From: Vesta saturnalis
Lineage: Eukaryota; Arthropoda; Insecta; Coleoptera; Lampyridae
DNA: 64,000 nt
NCBI GenBank assembly: GCA_036346205.1
Contig: JARFJB010001963.1
Location: 1,567,501-1,631,500, forward strand
Direction of reading: 5' to 3'
In this document: one piece after another, positions 19,397 through 31,002 of the stretch
How positions within the stretch are numbered: the first letter of the stretch is position 1
How the letters are laid out: every line of letters starts with the position of its first letter
Translations under genes and position numbers: made by a program
Notes under the pieces: generated by a model
The model's database searches: none
Told to the model about the DNA's origin: nothing
What the model saw: only the letters and a program-made list of their open reading frames with translations

Positions 19397-22300
19397 TTAC
19401 TGAAAGTTATACCCCCATGGTCTAGTATCAGTGAAATCAAAATTTACTAAGCGTTTATCGTCATAAGGATTGAGTATGACTTTATTTTGTTTAATGGTAA
19501 ACACATCATGTTTCTTTGACCTTATGAGATGTTGATAGCGCCTTATTACGCTACTCTCAAACAAGACCTGTTTATAATCATTAATCGTGATCTGCCTCAC
19601 GCTTGCTTGCGTAGAACCCTTTGATTTTTTTACAACCTTTTCATCAACCGCGTAAGCATACATTTTTGCACGAAGTCCTTCAAATTCAACCATAATTTCG
19701 CCATGGTTTTCATCTTTCATTAAGCCGGGGACCTTTTTGTTTACTAATGGGAGTCCAAAGATATTGTCGGGACTATAATCAGATGTATCGAATTTATCAA
19801 TGTCCTCTTTAATACATTGATAGATATCGGGAACCGAAAAGGTGTATATGAGACTATCCGTATCCGTGTACAAGAGCTTAGCATTATTATGGAACTTGGG
19901 TAGCGTGTAGCCGTAATGAAAATTATATAAAAAAGTTTTTGATACGTCTAAAACACTGAATCCCGCATATATAGGTTTATTGAAATATACTTCAAGCTTA
20001 TTCATTTGAATGATAAGCATATCATTGTCAAATATTGTACAACTATGAAAATTTGGTTTTGATATGTAAGCACGAGCACCATAGCGACCCTCCCATTTCG
20101 TTACTAACCGTATGTCCTTATGTTTACGTACATTTTCCATCAGCTTCCCGAAAACACTATTAATCATTAATTTATAGAAATTTTTATCGAATTCATTTTG
20201 AGATTGCTGACGCATGGTTGTATTTAAATCTATATATTTTTTTAACCATGGAGACTGTTTAAAACGTAATATACGGTGTACTTTTACCAACTTCAATCCA
20301 TATTTTAAATATACTTTTAAATTTCTGTAATGAATTACATAATTACGTTTTGGATACAAGGTAAGCAGTAATTTTTCATTTTGGAATCAGACGTGGGTGG
20401 AACCATATGTTCGGGTGCTAGCGGTAGATCACTGTGACTCTCATGTAATTCTATAGGATAGTCTAAATCACACTCGGCTATATAACCAATTTCCGAATCA
20501 TCAGGATGGTTTATTAAATCTAAACTTTCAAAATTAGCTTCATCAACAAAAGAAAAATCGCCAAATGGTAGAAACTCTGACATGGCGGCTCCATATAAAT
20601 TATTCACGTCGTAGTACATTAAATACACACTTTCGGAGGTGGGATCAAATTTTTCCCCCATGTACTTATTGTTAGCTTTAGAATACCGATTTGAACATTG
20701 AGCTACACCACCTCTAATCCCTCTTTCAATAAACATTAGCATATCAATGTCTGTAAATAATTCTAACTTTACTTGTGTAATTTTAAGCATAGCATCGAAT
20801 GCTAAACCGGGAGCTGTATAATAGTGCAGAGGATCAAGCTCGTAAGTACTTATACAAGTTTGTCGAAAGTTCTCGAAAATATCCGCTAAAAGTAGAACGT
20901 CTGTTTTTAAATACAAATCTGAGTATTCCCCTAACGATTTAATGCTAAATTTTTTCCAAACGTTAACCGCATGCGCAAAACTCTCATCACTGATTCCCTC
21001 ATTATTAAGATGACTGAAAATGCTTCTTTGGGTGGGAGGTGGTCTCGTTTAATTTCTCCCACGTATCAATATACTCATAAGGAAACACACCTTTGCGAAC
21101 TACTAGAGAAAATTCTCATCATTGTTGCAACTAGCGCGGGAAATAATTTTTTTACTATCCTCCAAATAGTCTGACAACTTTTCAATACTACTGCTCATAA
21201 ATCTGAAAGAGTCAATAAATCTAAACTTAATTTTGGCGCCTTCCATTACCTTGGATGGGCAGTAGTGAAATCGAACCGGGAACACTAGCCAATTCTCTAA
21301 TGATGAAATGAGAATCATAACCCGATAAATTATGGAACACAACTGGTAGAATGTTGGAGTCTGTATAGTTCAGGTTACACGGCTGGTACGCTGCCCCCCG
21401 AAATGCCCCTGTAAGATGATTATGGTCTCTAACCTTTATATCAGAATTAGTAAATGGTTTTCGACAAATGTGACAAACTGTGGCGCTATCAAATTGCTCA
21501 ACCTGACTGAGACTTAAAGTAGCCATAGGAATTATTTGATTGATTATTTCGGTAGCCCAATGTGCAATACTTTGAAGCTCGTTAACAAACCATTGAATGC
21601 AATCCTTTCCTCTATAAAGCGTAAATCGAGATAAAGAATCATCATATGAACACTTCAAATAGTAAGCAATGCTGAAAGGTGTATGTTTGGAGTGCAATAA
21701 AGTATTACTTTCGATACCATTTGCACACTTTCTAAAATACTTTCTAAATCAGCATAAATGACAAATGGCACCTTTTCTTGGAATGCAAAATTTTTGAACT
21801 GTAAATTCATTTCCGCTTCGGTAGGCAGCCTAGTAGAGCATTGATTAAGTTGACTGCAATATGTTAAATGTTTTTCTAAAGCTACACCCGACCAAAAATG
21901 ATTCAAACACCGGTTACAAATTACTTTCTTACAGCCATGCTTTGATATCTGTTTTGAAAATAAAGCTGACATATTTTTAATCCATGTGAAATGGTATACA
22001 GTATCATCCGCGGTGTGATCATAAAGTATTAAAAGATTTATGGGTTCTCTATTGCTTTGCTGATTACTCAATACGAAGGGTACAACTTTTTCCCATTTAT
22101 GCAGTACAAATTAATTGCGAGGTTGTTTAGTTTCTCAAATTTTTACATCATCCAGCTGAATGGGAAGTGAATTGAATCAAACTTCAAAACATCTAGAAAA
22201 TGAGGATAACTTTGAACCCTTTCCGTATGATATTGCGGGATATAATGCTGAAACAACGGCCCACAGGAAGCAAAACCCATCGTTATTTTTAACATTAACA

Positions 22301-23046
22301 ACAGCATGCTTTACTTCTATGAAGCGTGGAACTTTAACATAGGTTGAATGACCGCCTTTAAATGGGACATAGCTATTAATATTCACTTTTAAATGTAAAA
22401 CTTCATGTAATGCCCAACCGGAATCCCTTTCGGAAAACTCCTCTAATTTTATCCGTAACTTATCATACACGTTTTCATTGTACCAGACACGTACATTGGT
22501 TGAAATATCAATAACGCAATTTTTTGTGGCAAAAGTCTTCAACTCAATAACATGATTTTGAGGTTTCATGAAATTGCAGACTAAAATGACATTGACCTTT
22601 AGCATCGTTTGTCTTAGCATTACTTTAACCTTTCGCGCAAAACTATTGTATGCATTTTGTAAAAAAATAAGAGGGTCCTTGATGTTTGCTATATTGACTA
22701 TAATTCCAGTAAGTAACCTACCATTAAAACATGAATCTAGAGAGTACCAACTTAATTTGCGTGTACGCTTTTTAGTGACATTTCCACTACCTGTTTTCTC
22801 TGAAGCGCTCTGTAACTGTTTAACTCTTATAAGATAACACTTTAGCAATGATAAATTACTTTCGAGTTTAAGCAAATTTTCACATGTCTCTAAATAAATT
22901 TTATTTTGAATTATATCTCGCAATAGCTTAATATTAGTGTTAATTATACGGATGTGCTTTACAAATTCATTTTTGGTTTTTAACAATGGAATAATACGTG
23001 TTGTTAAATTAACAATATCACTACTACGTGGTACAACCTCACTCAT
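19397..23046 (-). CDS. Protein-primed family B DNA polymerase of Polinton (several frame breaks)
   Basis: Replicates the element by protein priming. The probable ATG is at 23046 (an upstream open frame to 23091 lacks one). The N-terminal domain has RDSGWALHEVLHLKVNIN and NVKNNDGFCFLWAVVSALYP, typical of insect Polinton polymerases. Exonuclease motifs are present: VIYADLES (Exo I), NLSGYDSHF (Exo II) and YLKTDVLLLAD (Exo III). A zinc-binding insert CHICRKPF...RDHNHLTG...CNLNY lies between Exo I and II. Polymerase motifs are YYDVNNLYG (A), KLMINSVFGK (B) and YTDTDSL (C). The C-terminus is DTRPWGYNFQ. Frame breaks occur near 22100, 21680, 21270, 20920-21100 and 20345. Catalytic residues are retained. 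Confidence 0.92.
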
Positions 23047-23205
23047 AGTTACCTTCAAAACTGTATCCAACAATGCAAAAATATGAAGCACACACGATCA
23101 CACAGTCATGGACTTGTAGCAAATATTTTATTTATTATAACTGATATGTAAAAAAATAATAGAAGTACTTTAGGTTTACAATTACAAATATTACGAGTGC
23201 AATAA

Positions 23206-23240
23206 ACTGACTAGTACAGAAATGCTGTTTTCGGTTTATA
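23206..23240 (-). promoter_or_regulatory. TATA/initiator promoter of the polymerase gene
   Basis: On the minus strand TATAAA (first base 23240) is followed by TCAGTTT with its A at 23208, a distance of 32 bases. Transcription would give a leader of about 160 bases to the polymerase ATG at 23046. The divergent spliced gene has its own TATA about 380 bases away, so 23092-23660 is a two-way promoter region. Confidence 0.65.
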
Positions 23241-23621
23241 TAGTCATATAAGCCCCCATTCAAGGTTAAATATCACAAACTTGTTATAACTTGTATTTGA
23301 CCTTATGCAGCATACAAAACTCGACTTATATGAAAATGAAATTTGATACTTTCACACTCTTTAGTTCATTGTCTTTAGATTGCGTATTCCCAAGAGCTTC
23401 AGTTCGGAAAGATGCAGATATTGCACTTTCTTTAGTATTATCTTTAGTGGACGTTTACTGGTAATATCTAATAACCATTGCTGACATGGCATGAAATACC
23501 TTTTCATGTCTAGATTATGATGCATTCCTTAGAGTTCATCACCTTTATTTGCACAGCTCAGATCGTTACACTTACCACTTCCAGTTGTTACCAATTTTGT
23601 TGACGTTAACAGATCTATGTG

Positions 23622-23655
23622 TATATAATGTGAAAGTTTTAATTGAATACTCATT
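23622..23655 (+). promoter_or_regulatory. TATA/initiator promoter of the spliced gene
   Basis: TATATAA from 23622 and a TCATT initiator with A at 23653, 31 bases downstream. The first ATG (23662) would be only 9 bases from the cap, so translation may begin mostly at the second ATG (23677, GTAATGG). Confidence 0.6.
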
Positions 23656-23661
23656 CATTGC

Positions 23662-24261
23662 ATGAAATTAGTAGTAATGGCTTCAGCTAATAAAAGGTCT
23701 AAATTATCGTTAAAAACAAAAGAAAAACCATGCATTTTGCATAACGTTTTGGTACAACCATCAACAGCAAACATACAAAGAACCCTAGCACCCTTCGAAG
23801 AGACCATCCCCATCATCTCAATAAGAGATAGTGATGTAGAGGACGAATTTTCACGGTACTTTGAAAAGTAGGTATAATTTAATTAAAATGATAGTCCCCT
23901 AATTACTTCATAGAGTACTATATTTATTTATCTTTTCAGCATCACACCAGCAACAACAGTTTTAGCAACACCTCCACCACTGCAAAAACTTCAATACGGA
24001 GGAAAAAATTTAGCTCTGATCGAGCACTTCACCCAGCATGAAGAGCAGAACCCACCAACCCTGCAGGAGTTTAAGACAAAAAGTGTAGAGTGGTTGCGAA
24101 AAATTTATAGTGACTACATTAATAGTGAGGCGATTGTGATGGAACGAGTAGGAAAACTTAGTAATGAACTGGCAGAGGCTAATCGTCATTTAGAGTGTGT
24201 GCGGAAAAACATTAGAGACAGTGAAAATATTTTGCGTACGTTGGAGGGGATTGAAGTGTGA
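23662..24261 (+). CDS. Unrecognised spliced coiled-coil protein (~170-175 aa, one 72-bp intron)
   Basis: Two open segments join in frame when a 72-bp intron is removed (23868-23939, donor GTAGGTAT, acceptor TTATCTTTTCAG, AT-rich). Coding parts are 23662-23867 and 23940-24261. They total 528 bases including the TGA at 24259. The first exon is basic, then Pro/Thr/Ile-rich (APFEETIPIISIRD). The second holds a Pro-rich stretch and then a long helix with heptad spacing (VGKLSNELAEANRHLECV), probably a coiled coil. AATAAA signals repeat at about 24462-24475. The family is not recognised. It could be a Polinton gene or a host gene at the element's edge. Confidence 0.65.
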
Positions 24262-24479
24262 TAAGTACATGTGTTTGTGTGTATGTGTTATTCGATGTAA
24301 GTTAGTAATTAGTTTTTGAATAGTAGGATATGTAATTGTGTGCATTATTATTATTTGTTTTTTTTGTAAATGTTAGTAATTAACTTTTGTACAAATGTGT
24401 AGTGATAGTTTTTATTTAATGTAGTATTTTTGCTTTATTGTAGACCAATATTATAGTCTTTAAATAAATAAATAAAATG

Positions 24480-25945
24480 TTTTAAATTCATGTATGCTTA
24501 TGGTTTTTCCTGAAAAATGAATATACAGTAAGGATGGTAGATAGTAAATCTGTTTTTAAAAACAATAATATTTAAACATGTAAGTGTTAAATACAAAATT
24601 CTAATTTGAAATATCAATCATTGGAAATATACACATGATTTTATATATCTCGAATATTTTGTGTAAATAGTGCAGACATTCAAATTTTTTTTTTTTAATA
24701 AAAGATGCACGCCAATTACTTATGCAACACAACTTGCACTTTTGCATATCATTCTACATTTCTTTTATTTATAGTTACATTAAAAATTACATTCATACAT
24801 AACTTGTTTTTTATATATACAAGATTGATTCACCATTTAAATGAAGCTATGATTTAATGTTATAAATAGAACAAATTACTACATATTTGTATTTACAAAT
24901 AAAATGTGATTTATTTTATTATAAAACAGAGAAAATTTAAATGAGTAAGTTTAATGTTGATTTATCATTTTAGTACAGCATAAAATTTATGTGAGTTTAA
25001 AATTGCATAGAATCTCTTATGTGTTCCTTAAATTTAAATTTGAAAGTGCTACCATGTGCGCTCTTAAATGATTGGTATATATTATATATACAGATTTTTG
25101 AATAAAACTTTCAATGTTAGGAAAAAAAGCATAATTTCACTTAAATAACACTGAAGTATAATGAAAATACATTGCATGGTATCTATTATGTACATACATT
25201 TTCAAATCCCGTTTCAAGTTGTAATGTAAACTGATGACATATAAAAATAGAATGCTTGTTAAATGCTTTCACAGCAAAATAACTGCGTTCATTATACTAC
25301 AACTATTATTAACGCTGCACCGAAAATTACAAGTCATGTTTTAAGTGTTGTTTCAAAAATTGGGGTAATTTAAAGAGCATTTAGATACATTAAATGGATA
25401 AATTGCATGCATATGTTTCTTCTGAGCTTACGTAAGTACAAAAAGGTGTGTTTTAAGTGCTTTTTGTTGTTTCAAAATGGAATTGGCTAATTTAAGTGTA
25501 ATTTTTTCATATTTCGAAAAAATTTATACGTAAAATGATGGATTACCACTTCTAAAACACAACTGCGCTGAAAAAAAAATTTTTTTTGCTCGGAATTAGG
25601 CGAAAAATTTAAATTTTTAAGAGCGCATTTTTTCTAGGACTTCGTTTTCAATGTTTTCGTGGAATAATGCGCACTGATTTTTCGACCAGTGTTATCAACT
25701 GGGTAGTCCTTTAATGGTTTAGGTGGACTTTTTTTTACTGAAAAAACATCTTTCAGCGCCGGACAAACGAAGTGACCAAGATCCTGGATCGGAATGTAAG
25801 ATAAGCTCAGGTTGTGTATTTTCTTTAGAACAGGTTAGTCTATTCCGTTATAAAAAAAACTGAGTATATCGTTTTTACTGTAAATTTTTAGTTCTCTTTC
25901 CAGCGCAGGGGTTTTCGCATTGAAGACACCTCAGTAACACTTTAA
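24480..25945. other. Non-coding AT-rich stretch
   Basis: No gene recognised. Polinton terminal repeats were looked for here and not found. The end (about 25600-25940) becomes less AT-rich and may be the outer part of the hAT-like relic that follows. Confidence 0.5.
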
Positions 25946-25959
25946 AAGAAAATGAATCA

Positions 25960-26435
25960 TCAAAAAATCACATTCAATGCCATATAATGTTTTAGATTGA
26001 CTTTGGTCAGCGATTCCAATCTTCGAAAACTGTTGACAATGAGTCACAAAGACTTATTGCTGCAGAGACCAATTATTGGTATGAAGTGCTTCTACGTATT
26101 GTGTCAACAATGAAAATACTTCCTTAAAATTGTTTAGCCATTAGGAATACCCGTGACAAACTTTATGATTTTAATAATGGATTTTTTTACAAATCATTCA
26201 ACTTTTAACTCAATTTGATCCAATAATGGAAGAGCATGTTCGCAGAGTGTTTAAAAATCAGCAAGCTAAAGTTCACTATCTTGGAAAAGATAACTAAGAC
26301 GAACTCATTTGTCTTTTACATTCACATATTAAATCACATATTATTGTCAAAATTTAGCAATCCATATACGATTCCATTATTCAGTATTGTACTCCTGATG
26401 TCAGTAAGATAGAACAAATGACATTTTAGTCAGAA
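25960..26435 (+). pseudogene. hAT-like/ZMYM1-type (DUF4371) transposase relic
   Basis: Broken plus-strand frames give RFQSSKTVDNESQRLIAAET, YWYEVLLRIVSTMKIL, FDPIMEEHVRRVFKNQQAKV, HYLGKD, LICLLHSHIKSHIIVKI and CTPDVSKIEQMT, in the order seen in zinc-finger MYM-type 1-like proteins with a DUF4371 domain, a hAT-derived transposase family. Stops and frame changes are many. The sequence breaks off at about 26440 directly against a mariner fragment. Confidence 0.7.
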
Positions 26436-26454
26436 ATGTATCTAACCCCAATGA

Positions 26455-26602
26455 TATTATCATTGAAAGTGAAAGAGAGAATTAGAAATGCGGTGGACAC
26501 AATTACTCCAGATATGTTAAGAAAAGTCAGACAAAATTTGGAAGAAAGAATTAGACTATGCATTCAAGAAGACGGTCATCAGTTTGAACATTTACTGTAG
26601 TG
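26455..26602 (+). pseudogene. Mariner transposase C-terminal fragment
   Basis: Reads VKERIRNAVDTITPDMLRKV, RQNLEERIRLCIQEDGHQ and FEHLL then a stop, the typical last 45-50 residues of an insect mariner-type transposase. It is joined abruptly to the hAT-like relic upstream. Sequence down to about 27160 may be its 3' untranslated part. Confidence 0.7.
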
Positions 26603-27164
26603 ACAAATCCAGTGCATAATGCATAATGTAAAACGGTCTTTTTCAAGACTAGCAACCGTATAACCTTGATAACCTTAATAAATCAAAAACCGTTTAACAC
26701 ATTTGTAACCTTTGTAAATCACAGAATTCTAACTGATCGACATGAGTTAATGGCGTAATTTCTAAAAATGTAACAAATATACTAATTTCTCGAAAAGTAT
26801 TGAAGTAAGGTATAGGGAACCCTAATACATTTCGAACTATTGTCAAAAGACTATTCCATTCCGATAAAAATTTCTTGGGAGTTGTATTTAAAATAACAAA
26901 GATATTTAACTTTGAAGTTTGTTAACTTTACGCGTTATTCTTTGTATTTTATAAATTATGATTTGAAACAATAAACAACAGAATACGTACTTCCAAATAT
27001 CCTTATTACGATGACCTAGATTAGATTGTCTCATCTTTTCTGAATCGAAAAATACTTGAATTTTTTGACAACCCAACATTTCCAAAAAATGTTACGCAAC
27101 ATTTCCAAAAAATGTTAAGTATTTCGGAAACTCTAATATTTAAAAAAAAATTAAAAAGGAGGGT

Positions 27165-27341
27165 ATTCCATTTAAAATAATATAACTTTGATAAGTAACA
27201 AGTTTGTAGATCACCCTGTATAAATCAAACTAATTTTAGATTGTAGTCCTAGAAGGCTTACATATTCTCGCCCAAACAGATTTTGAAAAAATTCAGTTGT
27301 TTGGGTGCTAGAGACCGACGCGTTGGTGGTGCCCCACCCTG
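27165..27341. mobile_element. Small MITE, copy 1 (CAGGGTG ends)
   Basis: The right end is CACCCTG followed by TA. The left end GGGTATTCCATTTAAA is a worn CAGGGTGTTCCATT. The inside aligns with the better-kept copy at 38272-38450 (shared TTTAGA, TCACCCTRTATA, TTTTAGAWTGTAG). It is a mariner-related MITE of about 180 bp with TA target duplication. Confidence 0.6.
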
Positions 27342-27859
27342 TATATCGTAAAATAAAGAAGTTATTGAATGGTCCCTCTACTTTACTAAGTTTACATATT
27401 CAAATTACTTATGAGCTCCGCGCATAGGAAAGTAAATATTAACCCTTCAATAGTATGTAAATGTAAAATAAAGAAACACCTGTAGTAGCTATGCGTTACA
27501 ACTGTTGTTATGATATCGGAGTTTTGTCACGTGACACCAGAAACTTGCACTTTACTAAAAATAAAACTAATACTTGGTGGTACAAGCGTTCTATTTCATC
27601 GTGGTACAAAATCTGGTTTTACATACAATTGCTTTAGTGTTTAAACATAAGAGGATGCAATGAAAGTAATAATTACAGTTACAGGAATGTAAGGTTAAAA
27701 ACAATTATGAAGTACTTAACTTCAGTTTTAACAAACAAAAATATTAATATAACATTAATAGTTGCTGTTTGATGGAGTCGAAAAATGTCTCCAGGAATCG
27801 TCAAGTAATCTTGATTCTTTTTGAATGAAGAAGACCTTATGTTGATGCAGTAGCGTTCA

Positions 27860-28300
27860 CTTGGTTTTCTTGAAGTTCAGGAATGCTTGGTGGATTTGAA
27901 GTAGTTGATAGGCGGGATGAATTATATGTTGTTTAGCAGCTAGCATTGCATCTATGAGAACGTTGTATTGTTGATCTATTTCATTAACAACATAAGTTAA
28001 TAAAGTGAATTGATGGTTAGCTAATTCTAAACCTTTTAATGCCATGGTTTCATTTGATGTTTTAGTTACAAATGTATTGAAATCTGCAATATTATTATTA
28101 AAAGTTTTTTTAATTCATTTTAATGAAGAAATGGAACAATTGAAATTTGAGATAGTAGATTTAATTACTTGAATTTGATCTTTCATTAATAATTGAACTT
28201 CTTTATCAGTTTTTTCGGTTTGTTCAAGAATTTGATCGTAATGTTCGGCATCATTTCCGTCTAATGACCCAGTTTGTAACAAACTTCGAATCTGTTAATA
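27860..28300 (-). pseudogene. Errantivirus envelope (baculovirus F-like) relic
   Basis: Minus-strand frames show a helical stretch with EQTEKTDKEVQLLMKDQIQV, then GLELANHQFTLLTYVVNEI and AMLAAKQHIIHPAYQLL. This matches the ectodomain of errantivirus Env, in which a long helix is followed by a conserved A-x-x-G/Q-x-x-HP motif. It lies downstream of pol in the same orientation, as expected. The signal peptide, furin region and membrane anchor are absent and a frame change is visible, so it cannot make a working envelope. Confidence 0.65.
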
Positions 28301-28739
28301 ATTCACCTGTATGTAGGCAACTTAACGTGCATTTCGTGCAGCGTGTGTTGCATATCTAGTTGCACAAAACCATGCATTTAATTATTTTAATTAGAACTCG
28401 TACGCATATCGTTCGCACATTCAGTTTTAGACATGTTCATACGCAAAGACTACTTAAGCGAGGCTTTGCTGGTGATATTTTGAAGGTGGATGTAGGCATC
28501 CGTTATTGCTTTGTTAAATTTTCTTATTAAAAGTGCTATACAAATTGTACGGTAAGTTATTTTAAACTGTTATATAAAAGTTTGAGACGTTTGCTTTTTC
28601 AACTTTTATTTTTTATTTACTTCACCTTTACTGTTACTTTACCCATCTAAGCAATTAAGTATTTTACCGTTAATATTATTAATAGTATTAGTACGATTAA
28701 CCAAGAGTGAGGCAATCACCTACGTTAATGTGAAGTAGA

Positions 28740-29215
28740 ATTTAAAACCCCTTAATCCTGCAAATTTATTCATTTGGGAATTATAAAGCATAAAAATCCA
28801 GATTTATTTCAACCTGAAGCAATATTACGCATCAATTTTCTAAAACGCTGACTCAGCGTGCAACATTTCGTTATCTACAGTGTGACCAAGAATAAGGTAT
28901 TCTGACTCCATTAATTACTCATAATAACATTAATTATTCATTAGGTTATAACGTTATTAACATTAGCATTAAGGTATTTTGTTTATAATTAAATATTGGT
29001 TGTGTTAATAAAATTGGTTATTGTAAAAATTTTCTTTTAACTTTATTGTATAATGGTTTACTTGTTTATGCCATATTTCGAACATATCTAGGTATGTAAA
29101 TATTTGTTGGTTAATAAGGCAAATCGATAATTTTATGAACCTGGCTCACTTTAATCTACGATTGAGCAAAAGGCACAGATTCTTCTATTTATTACCCAAA
29201 CTGTTAAGTAGCTAA
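28740..29215 (+). repeat. Dispersed repeat, copy 1
   Basis: This stretch aligns, with many differences, to 63070-63600 (shared TTTATTCATTTGGGA, CGAACATATCTA, GGTTTACTTGTTT, and AAGGCACARAWTCTTCTAT). It lies between the errantivirus env and pol relics and so probably inserted into them. No coding potential; the class is unknown. Confidence 0.5.
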
Positions 29216-29639
29216 AATTTGTAGCCATGGTGTAGAAGTATACGTTAAAGGATCTGTACACTGACTTAAAATGTTTACAAGCTTACCATTTCCAAATGGT
29301 TCTTATACCATTAAATAACCCTCTGTTAGAGCGTTGGTGATTAACTAAATATTTGATTGAATTGTCTTTAGTTTGGATTAAATCGATTTGGGAAAGTACG
29401 AAATATAGTTGTTTACAAGAATTGACTTTTTCTTAAAGAATTGGAACATCGCACATATGTTTAGATACAGTATACGTTATAATGAGTTCTTTCATATGAG
29501 GATATGTTTATATAAGATAAGACTTGCCAATGATCCGAGTAAAATTTTGACATTCCAATCTGTTCGTAGAATATACCAGATGAATGGTCGATGGGCGAAA
29601 TTGTTTGTCCATGTAGGGCATTTATAAATCCCCCTCTGA

Positions 29640-30669
29640 AACGAAATGTTTTAGTCGGTTAATATGAACCTTGGTTTCATGATTTTTTATGAATACATTG
29701 ACTGGACTTAAAATTTCTGTAATTTTATATGAGCCTTTCCAATTTGGACTTAATTTTTTTTACATGTCGGGTTTAGAATTTTCATTTCTTAATAGAACTA
29801 AATCATCAACCTTAAATTCCTTAGTTGTGTCCTTTTTATCGTAATTTTCTTTCGAAATAACCTTGCTTTGGAATAAGTTTCATTTAACCTATATTTGACT
29901 TAATCAGCAAAATTTTCGTATGTGTATTTTAATTCCGGTTCAGATTTTACATAACTTGGGATTATAGGTTTGTGACCAAACACTAATTCATATGGTGTGG
30001 ATGTAGTTGAAATATGTTGGGAAGTATTATAGGAAAACGTCGCGAATTTTAACAGTTCATCCCAATTGGATTGTTTATGATTAACGTAATTTTTAAGATA
30101 ATCTTTTAACGTGGAATGGCTCCTTTCTAACGCACCATTTGTTTGCGGATGATACGTAGAAGACATGAAATGTTTGATACCGAATAATTTGCTGGTATCT
30201 TTGATTATGTTAGATGTGAAATCTGTATCCTGATCTGAAAGAATTGATTTGGGAATAGCAAATTTTGTAATAACATCTATCAGATGTTCGGTAATTGTAG
30301 GAGATGTGTGATTTGGAATTGGAATTGCAAAAAAATATTTTGTGAGATCATGTTGCGTGGTTAAGATAAATCTATAACCATTTTCTGTATTCGGAAGTGG
30401 TCCTACAATATCAATAAATAATTTTTCGAAGGGTTGAAAAGAAGTGGAAGTGATTTGCATTGGAACATTTTGAGGTTTTGTACACTTAACACACACTCTT
30501 TAATATATTTTCTGATATTGTTAGTCATAGAATCCCATATATATTTTGATTTGATTCGATTATACATGCGGTGAAACCCACAATGTCCCGCTATGAAAGA
30601 ATCGTGACTTTCCCGAAGGATGATTTCAATTTTTTCGTCAAAAGGGACGATTAACTCGAGAATACACAA
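29640..30669 (-). pseudogene. Errantivirus integrase region
   Basis: The start holds a zinc-binding H-H-C-C region (HDSFIAGHCGFHR and CVKCTK in two frames). The RVE core keeps its catalytic residues: Asp in FIDIVGPL, Asp in LSDQDTDF and Glu in NGALERSHS. A later GHKPIIP motif and a C-terminal piece KNHETKVHINRLK (near 29650-29690) are typical of errantivirus/gypsy integrases. Frame changes occur at about 30480 and 29900. It would insert the retroviral cDNA. It belongs to the same decayed element as the RT to its right and env to its left. Confidence 0.85.
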
Positions 30670-31002
30670 GTTTACTATGATTTTGGAATTTCTAAAAATG
30701 AAGAGAATTATGTTTTAGTTTCTCCATTACTAATTTGGAACTCATCTTAGGATTTGGAATAAAAACTTCTGCAATTGAATTTGTTTATAAATGACTTTAG
30801 ATTTTGAACAGTGTAGAAGAAAACATTACGTTTAATAGGATCATAGTGTTTGTCTTTAATAAAGCATTTTAAGTTTTGATTATTTTCGATTCCAGAATGC
30901 AACTCGATATTTTCATATTCATACGAATCTAGAGAACAAAATTGAACAGCGTTTGTTTTGATTTTGCTAATGGGAGTAGTATTCGCTGTTAAGTAATTAA
31001 AT

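Larger units (their letters stand above)
13500..24480. mobile_element. Polinton/Maverick-type element lacking visible capsid genes
   Basis: The gene set defines the class: FtsK/HerA-like packaging ATPase, RVE integrase with chromodomain, and protein-primed type B DNA polymerase, plus a DUF8207-type protein and a fibre-like protein common near insect Polintons. Plus-strand genes run from 13.6 to 18.5 kb, minus-strand genes from 23.0 back to 18.7 kb, and a spliced plus-strand gene closes the right side. No terminal inverted repeats could be found by eye, so the borders given are only gene limits. Double-jelly-roll major capsid, penton and Ulp1-like protease genes usual in Polintons were not seen. 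Frameshifts and stops interrupt ATPase, integrase, polymerase and the DUF8207 gene. Confidence 0.85.

Noticed and set aside
27360..27850. 3' LTR of the errantivirus
   Set aside because: Position downstream of env is right, but no second copy or TG...CA ends were found to prove it.
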